Below, piece by piece: positions 1 to 8,739 of a stretch of 42,023 nt of DNA. A program made the translations under genes and the position numbers. The notes beneath the pieces are model-generated. The model did not search any database. It was not told the origin of the DNA and saw only the letters and a program-made list of their open reading frames with translations. Positions within the stretch are counted from its first letter, which is position 1, and each line of letters begins with the position of its first letter. The DNA is from Cyanobacteriota bacterium (GTDB taxonomy: Bacteria > Cyanobacteriota > Cyanobacteriia > Pseudanabaenales > Pseudanabaenaceae). Location: the NCBI GenBank assembly GCA_025356295.1, contig JANXUJ010000115.1:1-42023 (forward strand), in the 5' to 3' direction.

Positions 1-140
1 GCAAACGACAGGGCGGGGAACTAGCACGCATTCCGAGGTGTCGTGACCTAAATAACGTAGTCAGTTAAGACTTAGGCTGGTCAGCACGGCTTCAAACTTT
101 AGGCTCGAAGCCCCGTCACTTCAGTGCGGGGTTGCTGACA
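1..140. mobile_element. Possible right-end remnant of an IS200/IS605-type (tnpB-associated) element
   Basis: Segment carries a compact hairpin CCCCG-T-CACT-TC-AGTG-CGGGG (111-131) preceded by GGCTTCAAACTTTAGGCTCGAAG, resembling cyanobacterial IS605/IS1341 right ends from memory. No complete transposase in window. Confidence 0.4.
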
Positions 141-398
141 ATGTGTCCACATTCTAATTATTTTAAGGGTTTTTTCTGATTCAACGACCTCATAAATAAG
201 ACGATGTTGGACATTTATTCTGCGTGAATATGCGCCCACGAGATCGCCCACCACCTTACGAAAAGCTGGTGGATTTTGAAATGGATTTACTTGAATAATC
301 GCCAAAAGCTCAGCAACTTTACTTTTTAGATTAGTTGCAGCTATTTTCTTGGCATCTTTTTTGGCTTGTTTGGTATATACCAAATTCCATATCACCAT
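99..398 (-). CDS. Txe/YoeB-family toxin with atypical C-terminal tail
   Basis: Protein VIWNLVYTKQAKKDAKKI...HRLIYEVVESEKTLKIIRMWTH is typical of Txe/YoeB toxins; the tail CQQPRTEVTGLRA is not. Confidence 0.8.
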   Translation of the reverse strand: MVIWNLVYTKQAKKDAKKIAATNLKSKVAELLAIIQVNPFQNPPAFRKVVGDLVGAYSRRINVQHRLIYEVVESEKTLKIIRMWTHCQQPRTEVTGLRA

Positions 399-697
399 TC
401 TAGGGTCTCGCTACAATCACTAAGAGGAGTGGACAAGCCTTCCACAATTGACTCTCCCATTCTAGGAATTGAGAGTAAATATATCGTTTCCTGAATTCCT
501 CTCCAATCATCTTCAGAAACTAGAATTGAATTAGATGCGACTCTTGGAATCAGCATAGGCTCATTATTTATTAGTGTCAGCGCGATCGCTTTAGCTTGCT
601 GGCGTTGTTTAACGAATAGGTAAAAGTCAAGAATTTCTTCAATTAGTGAGTCGGGAGCTTTTTCAAGTTCTTCGCTAAGTTGTTCTCTTACTGTCAT
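392..697 (-). CDS. DUF2281-like antitoxin partner of the Txe/YoeB toxin
   Basis: REQLSEELEKAPDSLIEEILDFYLFVKQRQ; overlaps the toxin start by 7 bp. Confidence 0.65.
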   Translation of the reverse strand: MTVREQLSEELEKAPDSLIEEILDFYLFVKQRQQAKAIALTLINNEPMLIPRVASNSILVSEDDWRGIQETIYLLSIPRMGESIVEGLSTPLSDCSETLEW

Positions 698-727
698 TTA
701 GTTTCCTCCTACTGTGACATCGTTGAT

Positions 728-777
728 TTCACAAGAGAATATAGATCAACTTATTGACATCTATATTCTCTTGTGAA
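728..777. repeat. 19-bp perfect inverted repeat upstream of the Txe-like TA operon
   Basis: TTCACAAGAGAATATAGAT (728-746) / ATCTATATTCTCTTGTGAA (759-777). Confidence 0.9.
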
Positions 778-832
778 GATATGTAACAATTGTAGATATA
801 AAACATATGCAAATCACATATAAATTGTCCAA

Positions 833-1723
833 ATGATTTTAACAAGTACAGAACCGATCGCAGGGCAATATTGGCTCTGGCGTGAACAAAAAGTTTATTT
901 TGTCAAAGCGGGTCATAATCCTAATCGTCCGCCGTTGCTGTTAGTACATGGGTTTGGAGCCTCGACTGATCATTGGCGCAAAAATATTTCGGAACTTAGT
1001 CAAGATTTTGAGGTGTACGCGATCGACATGTTAGGGTTCGGGCGATCGCAAAAACCTGCATGGGAATATAGCGGTGATCTGTGGGGTGAGCAACTTCATG
1101 ACTTTATTACCGAAAAGATTCAACGTCCAGTTGTACTTGCGGGTAACTCTCTCGGTGGTTATGCTTCGTTATGTGTGGGGGCGAACTATCCGCAATCAGT
1201 GGCAGGGATAGTGTTACTCAATAGCGCGGGTCCATTTACTGATACTAATCCATTGGGAGCAAAAAAAGTAAATCCAGTTCAAAAGGCGATCGGTCAGTCT
1301 ATGCAAGGTGTGTTACGGCAATCTTGGGCAAGTCAATTGTTGTTTGGCTTTGTGCGTCAAAAATCGCGGATTCGCAGCACTTTACAAAAAGTCTATTTGG
1401 ATCAGTCTGCTGTTACTGAGCAATTAGTAGAAGAGATTTATCGTCCTTCTTGTGATGCGGGAGCCGCACAGGTCTTTGCGTCAGTATTTAGCTCTCCTCA
1501 GGGCAAAAAGGTTGATCAGTTATTGGGTGTCATGACTTGCCCTCTACTAATGATTTGGGGGGAGGGCGATCCTTGGATGAATCCTTCTATTAGTGGTGCA
1601 AAATTTCGCAAGTTCTATCCATCGTTGACAGAGCATTATATTAAAGCTGGGCATTGCCCTCATGACGAGTGTCCAGAAGTCGTAAATGAATTAATGCGAT
1701 CGTGGTGCAACGCTTTGTCTTAG
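833..1723 (+). CDS. alpha/beta hydrolase
   Basis: LLLVHGFGASTDHW, nucleophile elbow GNSLGG, terminal GHCPHDE histidine. Confidence 0.9.
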   Translation: MILTSTEPIAGQYWLWREQKVYFVKAGHNPNRPPLLLVHGFGASTDHWRKNISELSQDFEVYAIDMLGFGRSQKPAWEYSGDLWGEQLHDFITEKIQRPVVLAGNSLGGYASLCVGANYPQSVAGIVLLNSAGPFTDTNPLGAKKVNPVQKAIGQSMQGVLRQSWASQLLFGFVRQKSRIRSTLQKVYLDQSAVTEQLVEEIYRPSCDAGAAQVFASVFSSPQGKKVDQLLGVMTCPLLMIWGEGDPWMNPSISGAKFRKFYPSLTEHYIKAGHCPHDECPEVVNELMRSWCNALS

Positions 1724-1732
1724 TCAGAAGGC

Positions 1733-1757
1733 AAAGGCGCCGCGAAGCGGCGCCTTT
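1733..1757. repeat. Intergenic hairpin H1
   Basis: AAAGGCGCCGC-GAA-GCGGCGCCTTT followed by T-rich run. Confidence 0.9.
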
Positions 1758-1815
1758 GAATTTTTTTGGTTTAGTAGTTGTTATTGTTATATTCAATAGA
1801 CAACTAAAAAATAAA

Positions 1816-2163
1816 ATGGCAACTTGGCAATGTATTAGCGACTGTGGCGCTTGCTGTTATCTCGATCCGAGCGATCGCCCTGACCTTGAAGACTATCTCA
1901 CACCCGCAGAACTGCAACAATATCTAAGCATGGTCGGGCTTGATGGTTGGTGTATTAACTTGGACAGGCTCAATCGTAAGTGTGGTATCTATGAGCAACG
2001 CCCTCGATTTTGTCGAGTGAATCCAGATACTTTTTATGACATGTTTGGGATCGAGCCTGAGGAAATGGATGAGTTTGCGATCGCCTGTTGCGAAGAACAT
2101 ATTGAATCTATGTATGGTGATCGGTCTTTAGAGTTATTGCGTTTTGAGCAGGCTATTAAGTAG
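1816..2163 (+). CDS. YkgJ family cysteine cluster protein
   Basis: CISDCGACCYL...CGIYEQRPRFCRVNP. ORF track starts at 1702, but ATG 1816 is a better start because the upstream part runs through a hairpin. Confidence 0.85.
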   Translation: MATWQCISDCGACCYLDPSDRPDLEDYLTPAELQQYLSMVGLDGWCINLDRLNRKCGIYEQRPRFCRVNPDTFYDMFGIEPEEMDEFAIACCEEHIESMYGDRSLELLRFEQAIK

Positions 2164-2203
2164 CTCAGTATAATCAAAATAATCAAAAATAATTAAAATC
2201 CAT

Positions 2204-2250
2204 AAACAGAGCGTGTATCGCCCACATAGCGGGCGATACACGCTCTGTTT
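2204..2250. repeat. Intergenic hairpin H2, 20-bp perfect stem
   Basis: AAACAGAGCGTGTATCGCCC / GGGCGATACACGCTCTGTTT, then T7. Confidence 0.9.
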
Positions 2251-2414
2251 TTTTGTGACGAAGATCACAGAATAACAGAGATATAGACACCTTAAATCTT
2301 TGATTTCAATCACTCACAGCCATAGATATCAGTCACATCTATATTTTGAAATTTGGAGGAAACTAACTCTTGTAGACATACGTCTAGATTTTCATCTAGT
2401 AGGCTTTTAAAATT

Positions 2415-2600
2415 ATGAATAATAGAAGTGTCATCAGAAACCTAGTTAACCGCGCACTCTTGATCAAAAGTCTGACACCTGAACTCGAAAACAGGATCAA
2501 TCATGAACTTGCTGAGCAAGGTTACATCACTGATCCTGACTATGAAGCGCTGGAATACCTTATGAAAGCCGTTGATCAAGGTAAAGTTCGCCAAATTTAG
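2415..2600 (+). CDS. Small conserved-looking hypothetical protein
   Basis: 61-aa ORF, ATG start, strand-consistent spacing. Confidence 0.6.
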   Translation: MNNRSVIRNLVNRALLIKSLTPELENRINHELAEQGYITDPDYEALEYLMKAVDQGKVRQI

Positions 2601-2668
2601 CTGGCTATTATCTAGATTTGAGTGCTAAAGCGGTAAACTAAGATTGCAAAATCTGAAGTCTTGCTTGT

Positions 2669-4192
2669 ATGGGTTTTTCGACCTATTCTCGATTACGTCA
2701 TCAACTTCGATCGCTATTTCGCCAGTTACCTCTTCGCCAGATAGTTTTTCGCCAGATAATTTATTGGTTGCTGTTTTGTAGTGTCATTGCTCTAATCGCG
2801 ATCGCGGCTAATGCTTGTCAAGCTAATTCAGGAATAGTTCCAGCTTTGCCACAGCATCCAAATATTCAAGTATTTTTTAATCAAAATCAAGCATCTCGAT
2901 ACACAGACCCGTACCGCAACATTAATCGCCTCGGCGATAATCTCGAAAGAGTGCTGATTGATAATGTTAATAAGTCGAAAGTCAGTCTGGATATTGCGGT
3001 TCAAGAATTACGATTGCCCAATATCGCCAAAGCGATCGCTGAGGCAAAACTGCGTGGTGTGAATGTCAGACTTGTTCTGGAAAATAACTACAGTAAGGCT
3101 TGGAGCGAGTTTACACCCGAACAAGTTGAGAAAATGAATGTACGCGATCGCGATCGTTACAAAGAATTTCAGAAATTTGCCGATCTCAATAATGATGGTC
3201 GCCTCAGCGAAGATGAGTTGGATCGCCGTGATGGATTGCGGCTGATCAAACTCACAAATGTGCCTTGGATCGATGATACTGCTGATGGCTCCAAAGGCAG
3301 TGGACTGATGCATCATAAATTTATGGTGATTGATGATCAGGCGGTTTTGTTTGGCTCACCAAACTATACGATGAGCGACATTCATGGTGATTTTACACGT
3401 CCTGATACTAGAGGTAATGCTAATAATCTATTGCGGATTGATAGTAAAGAGTTGGCAGCTAAGTTTAAAAAAGAGTTTAACCTCATGTGGGGCGATGGTC
3501 CCAATGGCAAGCCTGACAGCTTATTTGGCACAAAAAAGCCCTCGCGTAAAATCGAGTATCTAATCGTTGGTGGAGCGCAAATTCGACTTAAATTTTCTCC
3601 AGACTTTGAAGATACTGCGCGCGAGCAGACCAGTAATGGACTAATTGCCACAGCGATCGCGGGGGCTCAAAAAACTGTCGATATGGCTCTATTTGTATAT
3701 TCAGTTCCATTTATTTCCACAACTCTCGAAGAACGACAACAAAGTAACGTGCAGATTCGGACTTTAGTTGAACCTCAATTTGCCTATCGAGATTATTCTT
3801 CGACTCTAGATATGTGGGGTTTGCAATCTGCTAGAAATTGCAAAATAGGTCAAAGCACCATATGGAAGCAACCCTTAAAAACTGTTGGCATTCCCAATCT
3901 TATTTCTGGGGATACATTGCACCACAAGTTCGCAATTCTGGATCGCAATCTGATTATTACAGGTTCACATAACTGGACTAACGCCGCAAATCATACTAAT
4001 GATGAAACTCTAGTTGCGATTCAAAGTGATACAGTAGCAGCGCATTATCAGCGCGAATATGATCGCCTCTATCAAAATGTCACGCTTGGACCAACTGCTA
4101 AATTAGTGCAAGCGACTTCTAAAAGTTGTGCTGAGAGAGTAAATAGCAAAACTAAACTGACTATTGATGCTATTGATGAATCATATTTTTAA
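2669..4192 (+). CDS. Phospholipase D-like domain protein with EF-hand-like insertion
   Basis: Two HKD motifs (HHKFMVIDDQAVLFGSPNYT, HHKFAILDRNLIITGSHNWT); N-terminal membrane segment; DLNNDGRLSEDE between them and the N-terminus. Confidence 0.85.
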   Translation: MGFSTYSRLRHQLRSLFRQLPLRQIVFRQIIYWLLFCSVIALIAIAANACQANSGIVPALPQHPNIQVFFNQNQASRYTDPYRNINRLGDNLERVLIDNVNKSKVSLDIAVQELRLPNIAKAIAEAKLRGVNVRLVLENNYSKAWSEFTPEQVEKMNVRDRDRYKEFQKFADLNNDGRLSEDELDRRDGLRLIKLTNVPWIDDTADGSKGSGLMHHKFMVIDDQAVLFGSPNYTMSDIHGDFTRPDTRGNANNLLRIDSKELAAKFKKEFNLMWGDGPNGKPDSLFGTKKPSRKIEYLIVGGAQIRLKFSPDFEDTAREQTSNGLIATAIAGAQKTVDMALFVYSVPFISTTLEERQQSNVQIRTLVEPQFAYRDYSSTLDMWGLQSARNCKIGQSTIWKQPLKTVGIPNLISGDTLHHKFAILDRNLIITGSHNWTNAANHTNDETLVAIQSDTVAAHYQREYDRLYQNVTLGPTAKLVQATSKSCAERVNSKTKLTIDAIDESYF

Positions 4193-4266
4193 GTTAGATA
4201 CAGAAATAGTCTATTGAGGCTTAAAATAGTGCATAAAAGATTTTAATTCAGCGCTTTGCGCTGTAC

Positions 4267-5805
4267 TTATATTTTTTGTTTTACCAAAACCATTACCCGA
4301 TTCATCGCATCTTGGACAAAAATCTTCAAAAATTCATCGCGGCGATTTAGCTGAAACTGACGTTGTACGACTTCAGCAATACCACCATCACCCCAATCGC
4401 GATCGCGACTAAAATATTCGATAAAACTCTTGCCCGCAATGCGGGTGAGATAGGCAGCCGTGACTGACTGCACTGTCGCTTTGAGAACTAACCCGACTAC
4501 TGTTACCGAAATCAAAGTCGTAATGATTTGAACTACGCCTTTGACGATGCCGAGACTAACGAGCGTGCGAGTGAGGGAACTTGCTAACTCTTTACCGCGA
4601 TCGATATTGATTTCGCAACCATAGACTTTACCAATCTCGACAACCATTTGAGCATTGATCGCGGCTGTGGCTAACAGATCGACAACTGGTAATGGTGTTG
4701 CAAACACGACACCAACAACTAACCATTGGAACTTCTCAACTACTTTTTCGGCTTCGGCTTGCTGCTGTTGTGAGAGCGCTTCACGAGTTTCTTCAGTTAG
4801 TCTTTGCGATCGCAATAACACATTGTCAGCAACCAGTTCATCACCTTCGTAACCCAAGATATCGAGAATACGCGCGAGTAAAGACTGGATTTGCGGTTTT
4901 GGGATGATAATTTCGCCTGAGTCGAGAGTAATTGAGGTAGGACTAGCGGCGATCGCCACCACATCATCGGGAGCAATAATATCTAAAACACGCGATCGCA
5001 AACTGGTCTGAATAATTTCGCGATCGCTATTTGTGAGCCGATCAATTTTATTAAAAGCAAGAATTGTGCGTTTACCGATTTCAGTGAGCGCTTTGAGAAC
5101 TGCGTACTCAGAGCTTCGTAAATCGTCATCCACCACAAACACAATCAAATCAGCTTCAGTAGCAATTTTTCGCGCTTCTTGCTCGCGATCGCCACCCAAA
5201 GCACTCGCTTCTAAAATCCCTGGGCAATCAGTAATTTGAATCGGTACATCAAGACTCTGAAATCTCACAGGTGCATAGACTTTACCCAATTGTGTCGTTC
5301 CCATGGTTGCACCGACCTCACCTCTGCTACTGACGCCCTGGAGTGACAAGTCGAGCAATCCATTTACGAGCGAAGTTTTGCCTGCGGAGCCGACTCCAAA
5401 TACAACCACGCACAATTCCTGACGGATAAAGTTCTTCTTAAGCTGTTCTGTTTGCTCCGCTAGCGATCGCCGCATTACCTCATCTTGGATTTGCTCGACT
5501 TGTTTTTCCAGAGCTTCCAGACTATCTTGAGCCGCTTCGATCTTGTCAGTGGGCGCTTCAGGAATTGGTCGAGATTTTGAAGGTTCTGCTTGAAATAGAC
5601 GAAGATATCGCCAGAGAACAAAAAATAATCCTGCTAATATGCCGATCACTAATAGAACTACAAATCCACCTAAAATCGGCGAGGACTTAGCTACAAGTTG
5701 ATAAATCTGAATAATGCGATCGAGTAAGGGAACGACAAACGAAATGACTAGACTAGCAGAGCCTAAAACCAGTAGCGATCGCAACCAAGGAAACCTATTT
5801 TTCAT
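4267..5805 (-). CDS. GTP-binding protein with C-terminal DUF697 domain (YcjF-like)
   Basis: P-loop GVGSAGKTSLVN, G4 NKID, two N-terminal TM segments, DUF697-like C-terminus. Confidence 0.85.
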   Translation of the reverse strand: MKNRFPWLRSLLVLGSASLVISFVVPLLDRIIQIYQLVAKSSPILGGFVVLLVIGILAGLFFVLWRYLRLFQAEPSKSRPIPEAPTDKIEAAQDSLEALEKQVEQIQDEVMRRSLAEQTEQLKKNFIRQELCVVVFGVGSAGKTSLVNGLLDLSLQGVSSRGEVGATMGTTQLGKVYAPVRFQSLDVPIQITDCPGILEASALGGDREQEARKIATEADLIVFVVDDDLRSSEYAVLKALTEIGKRTILAFNKIDRLTNSDREIIQTSLRSRVLDIIAPDDVVAIAASPTSITLDSGEIIIPKPQIQSLLARILDILGYEGDELVADNVLLRSQRLTEETREALSQQQQAEAEKVVEKFQWLVVGVVFATPLPVVDLLATAAINAQMVVEIGKVYGCEINIDRGKELASSLTRTLVSLGIVKGVVQIITTLISVTVVGLVLKATVQSVTAAYLTRIAGKSFIEYFSRDRDWGDGGIAEVVQRQFQLNRRDEFLKIFVQDAMNRVMVLVKQKI

Positions 5806-5821
5806 TGGTTTTAAGATTCTA

Positions 5822-6637
5822 TTACTCTAAAAGTTCTAACGAAATTCCCAATGCGGCAAGTTGCTCAGGGCTTAGTAATCGCAAGCGATCAGCGATCTGA
5901 GAGCGTTTTTGTTGTTCCATATTTGCTCGTTGGCATTCCTGCTCTGCCCTGAACTTTTCTGTCTCCGCCCTTTCGTCACCCGCTAAGAGCAAATTTCCTT
6001 CTGCGTCCCACCAGCGCAGCCAGGGTAACTGCATATTTTGATATTTGCCGTACCACAGCCCCAACTCTACTTTCATAGGTGCGATCGCGTAATGTCCCCG
6101 CCCATTTGCGCTGATAAGTTGATAAGTATTGTCTTGCAAATGATATACATCAACTTTATTTTTATCCACTTCATAAATCGCATAATACGGTACTCGCAGC
6201 GCTTGCTCATACACCCAAAACTTGCCAACTTTTCCACCTTGTCCTTGCGATGGCGGCGTGCGATCGCGTTCTTCGCTACCATCGCCTGAAACAAACTCAA
6301 TCACAATTAATGGAGCGACATACTCTTTCCACATCACATACGATCGCCGAAATTTACCATTAAGCATCGGTGGCACGTTAGGCACATAAAACCAATCAGG
6401 TGCTTCGGCTCCCTTTTCAGGCGGATCGATTAAGCGCCAATATATCCCACTATCTTGTCCGATACAATATTGTCCATCAGGATGAAGCTGTTGCAGAACA
6501 GGTTGAATCGATTCAGTTAGTAAGATGCTTTGCGGGTGTTCTTGAAAATTTTTCACAAATGTTCCATCTGACTCTGGCAACTGAGTATGGTCGGGCAAAG
6601 TTAATATTGATTGTCTATCTGAAGTAACCGAGGTCAT
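5822..6637 (-). CDS. Uma2 family endonuclease-like protein
   Basis: PDWFYVPNVPP...PLIVIEFVSGDGSEERDRTP..KVGKFWVYEQALRVPYYAIYEVDK pattern of Uma2 proteins. Confidence 0.85.
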   Translation of the reverse strand: MTSVTSDRQSILTLPDHTQLPESDGTFVKNFQEHPQSILLTESIQPVLQQLHPDGQYCIGQDSGIYWRLIDPPEKGAEAPDWFYVPNVPPMLNGKFRRSYVMWKEYVAPLIVIEFVSGDGSEERDRTPPSQGQGGKVGKFWVYEQALRVPYYAIYEVDKNKVDVYHLQDNTYQLISANGRGHYAIAPMKVELGLWYGKYQNMQLPWLRWWDAEGNLLLAGDERAETEKFRAEQECQRANMEQQKRSQIADRLRLLSPEQLAALGISLELLE

Positions 6638-6801
6638 CTACTTTGCCCCAAAGTCTATCTGTGATTTATTGTCGCATAGGGTTGAATACTTTTAATGTCA
6701 AAACAAGGGGTTTCAGATTCTAACTTGCAAATTATTGTAAAGTTGGAGTGGTGTAAAGCTTGTACTTTTACCACTTCAACTTTTTTTAATCCTGCTGAGT
6801 T

Positions 6802-7404
6802 ATGTCCTACGATACTGATCGCATTGCCAAAGTCCACCGCAAAACTGGCGAAACCGAAGTCACTGTGGCGCTAAATCTTGATGGTTCGGGCAAAGGGAAT
6901 ATCAATACGGGTATTCCCTTTCTCGATCATATGTTGCATCAAATTTGCTCCCATGGACTAATCGATCTCGATGTTCAAGCCACGGGTGATTTGCATATTG
7001 ATGATCATCACACTAATGAAGATGTGGGAATTGTGTTGGGGCAAGCGCTGGGAAAAGCATTAGGCGATCGCAAAGGGATTGCGCGATTTGGTCACTTTGT
7101 CGCACCGCTTGATGAAGCTCTAGTCCAAGTTGCGCTCGATTTTTCGGGTCGCCCATATTTAGTTTATGGCTTAGTGATTCCTAATCAGCGAGTGGGAACC
7201 TATGACACAGAGCTAATCCGCGAGTTTTATCAAGCTGTGGTCAATCATGCACAGATGACTCTTCATGTGAGGCTTTTAGAAAAAGGCAATTCCCATCACA
7301 TTATCGAAGCATCTTTCAAAGCTTTTGCTCGCGCTTTACGAATGGCAGTAGAAGTCGATCCGCGCCGCATCAGCACGATCCCTAGCTCTAAAGGCGTTCT
7401 CTGA
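6802..7404 (+). CDS. hisB: Imidazoleglycerol-phosphate dehydratase
   Basis: [45 protein letters not shown] motifs. Confidence 0.97.
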   Translation: MSYDTDRIAKVHRKTGETEVTVALNLDGSGKGNINTGIPFLDHMLHQICSHGLIDLDVQATGDLHIDDHHTNEDVGIVLGQALGKALGDRKGIARFGHFVAPLDEALVQVALDFSGRPYLVYGLVIPNQRVGTYDTELIREFYQAVVNHAQMTLHVRLLEKGNSHHIIEASFKAFARALRMAVEVDPRRISTIPSSKGVL

Positions 7405-7440
7405 CTAAAAAAGCACCCTTCGGGTGCTTTTTTAGTTTTT
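7404..7440. terminator. Bidirectional rho-independent-type terminator between convergent genes
   Basis: ACTAAAAAAGCACCC-TTC-GGGTGCTTTTTTAGT followed by T-run. Confidence 0.85.
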
Positions 7441-7447
7441 TTATTGA

Positions 7448-8545
7448 TTAGAAACGTCCCGATCGCACTGCATTAGCAAGATCGGTAAGCGTCTCAACGG
7501 TGGTCTCAAAATCAATGCAACCATCAGTAATACTTTTGCCATATTCCAATTTTGCCAAGTCTTTTAAAGGCTGCTTACCTCGATTGAGATGGCTTTCGAG
7601 CATGATGCCGACAATGTGTTCTGAGCCTGCGCGCACTTGTTCACAAATATCTTGCAACACAGTTGGCTGAAGTTTGTAATCTTGACCGCTATTGTCGTGA
7701 CTGCAATCGACCATCATGTAAGGCAAAAGTTTGCGATCGCTGAGACGTTTGGCGATCGCTTCGACATGGGCTTTGTCATAATTTGGTCCTTGCTTGCCGC
7801 CGCGCAAGACAATATGTCCATCAGGATTGCCAGTAGTCGTGACAATGCTTGCCCTGCCTTCATTATTCACACCAAGAAAACGATGGGGCTGACGTGCTGA
7901 GAGTAGCGCGTTAATCGCGACATCAATGCTGCCATCTGTGCCATTTTTGAAACCAACAGGCATCGACAAGCCCGAAGACATTTCGCGGTGAGTTTGGCTC
8001 TCAGTCGTCCGCGCTCCGATCGCAGTCCATGAGATCAAGTCAGCTAGATATTGCGGCACAATCGGATCGAGCAACTCAGTTGCGCTGGGCAAGCCCAACT
8101 TCGCTACATCTAGCAACAGCCCGCGCGCCATGCGAATACCGAAATTAATATCAAACGTGCCATTAAGGTGCGGATCATTAATCAGACCTTTCCAGCCGAC
8201 TGTGGTGCGCGGTTTCTCGAAATATACCCGCATCACAATTTCCAGAGCGTCACTTACGCCATCACGAAATTTTGCTAGCTTTTCAGCATATTCATGTGCT
8301 GCCTTGACATCATGGATCGAGCAGGGCCCAACGACCACAATCAAGCGGCGATCGCTACCACTCAAAATATTGCGGATTCTAGCTCTAGCATCGGCAACTA
8401 CTTTAGCGATCGCTGTGGTAATCGGTAATTCTGCTTTCACCTCTACAGGTGCTAAAAGTGGACAAGTTTCAACCACGTGGAGATCACTGGTTTTGATTTC
8501 ATGTATGTCTTGATCAGCCTTATTCGCGAGTTCAGTTGGTGACAC
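7448..8545 (-). CDS. 3-deoxy-7-phosphoheptulonate synthase (Phe/Tyr-type class I DAHP synthase)
   Basis: VVGPCSIHD, MRVYFEKPRTTVGWKGLINDP, HIVLRGGKQGPNYD, MVDCSHDNS. Confidence 0.96.
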   Translation of the reverse strand: MSPTELANKADQDIHEIKTSDLHVVETCPLLAPVEVKAELPITTAIAKVVADARARIRNILSGSDRRLIVVVGPCSIHDVKAAHEYAEKLAKFRDGVSDALEIVMRVYFEKPRTTVGWKGLINDPHLNGTFDINFGIRMARGLLLDVAKLGLPSATELLDPIVPQYLADLISWTAIGARTTESQTHREMSSGLSMPVGFKNGTDGSIDVAINALLSARQPHRFLGVNNEGRASIVTTTGNPDGHIVLRGGKQGPNYDKAHVEAIAKRLSDRKLLPYMMVDCSHDNSGQDYKLQPTVLQDICEQVRAGSEHIVGIMLESHLNRGKQPLKDLAKLEYGKSITDGCIDFETTVETLTDLANAVRSGRF

Positions 8546-8640
8546 GCTGTTTGACTCCGTATAAAATTTCTATTTATACTTTAGCCTCCCAATGGGTGTA
8601 ACGTATCCTGCAAAGAGATTTTTGTTACAACAAGCCAACG

Positions 8641-8691
8641 AAGCCCAAAGAGTAAAGGCGGTGCTCAGTGCCGCCTTTACTCTTTGGGCTT
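8641..8691. repeat. Intergenic hairpin H3, 21-bp perfect stem, in a divergent intergenic region
   Basis: AAGCCCAAAGAGTAAAGGCGG / CCGCCTTTACTCTTTGGGCTT. Confidence 0.9.
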
Positions 8692-8739
8692 ATAATTACT
8701 AAATATTTTCAAGGAGTATACGACGATGAAATTACCCTT

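Noticed and set aside
1702-1815. Longer N-terminus of the YkgJ-like ORF
   Set aside because: It runs through hairpin H1 and overlaps the upstream gene; ATG 1816 gives the expected domain start.
3008-3651. Minus-strand ORFs at 3008-3316 and 3382-3651
   Set aside because: They lie opposite the well-supported PLD-like gene and show no recognisable domain; the same applies to other shadow ORFs listed in the track.
6655-6837. 60-aa minus ORF overlapping the hisB start
   Set aside because: Low-complexity short ORF in the hisB upstream region without domain or SD support.
7404-7440. Hairpin between hisB and DAHP synthase as a member of the novel family
   Set aside because: It is a standard short terminator with A/T tracts between convergent genes.
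8668-8739. N-terminal extension of the DUF1648 ORF as given in the ORF track
   Set aside because: The proposed GTG start lies inside the loop of a 21-bp hairpin, and the extension lacks an SD; ATG 8726/GTG 8740 are better explained.
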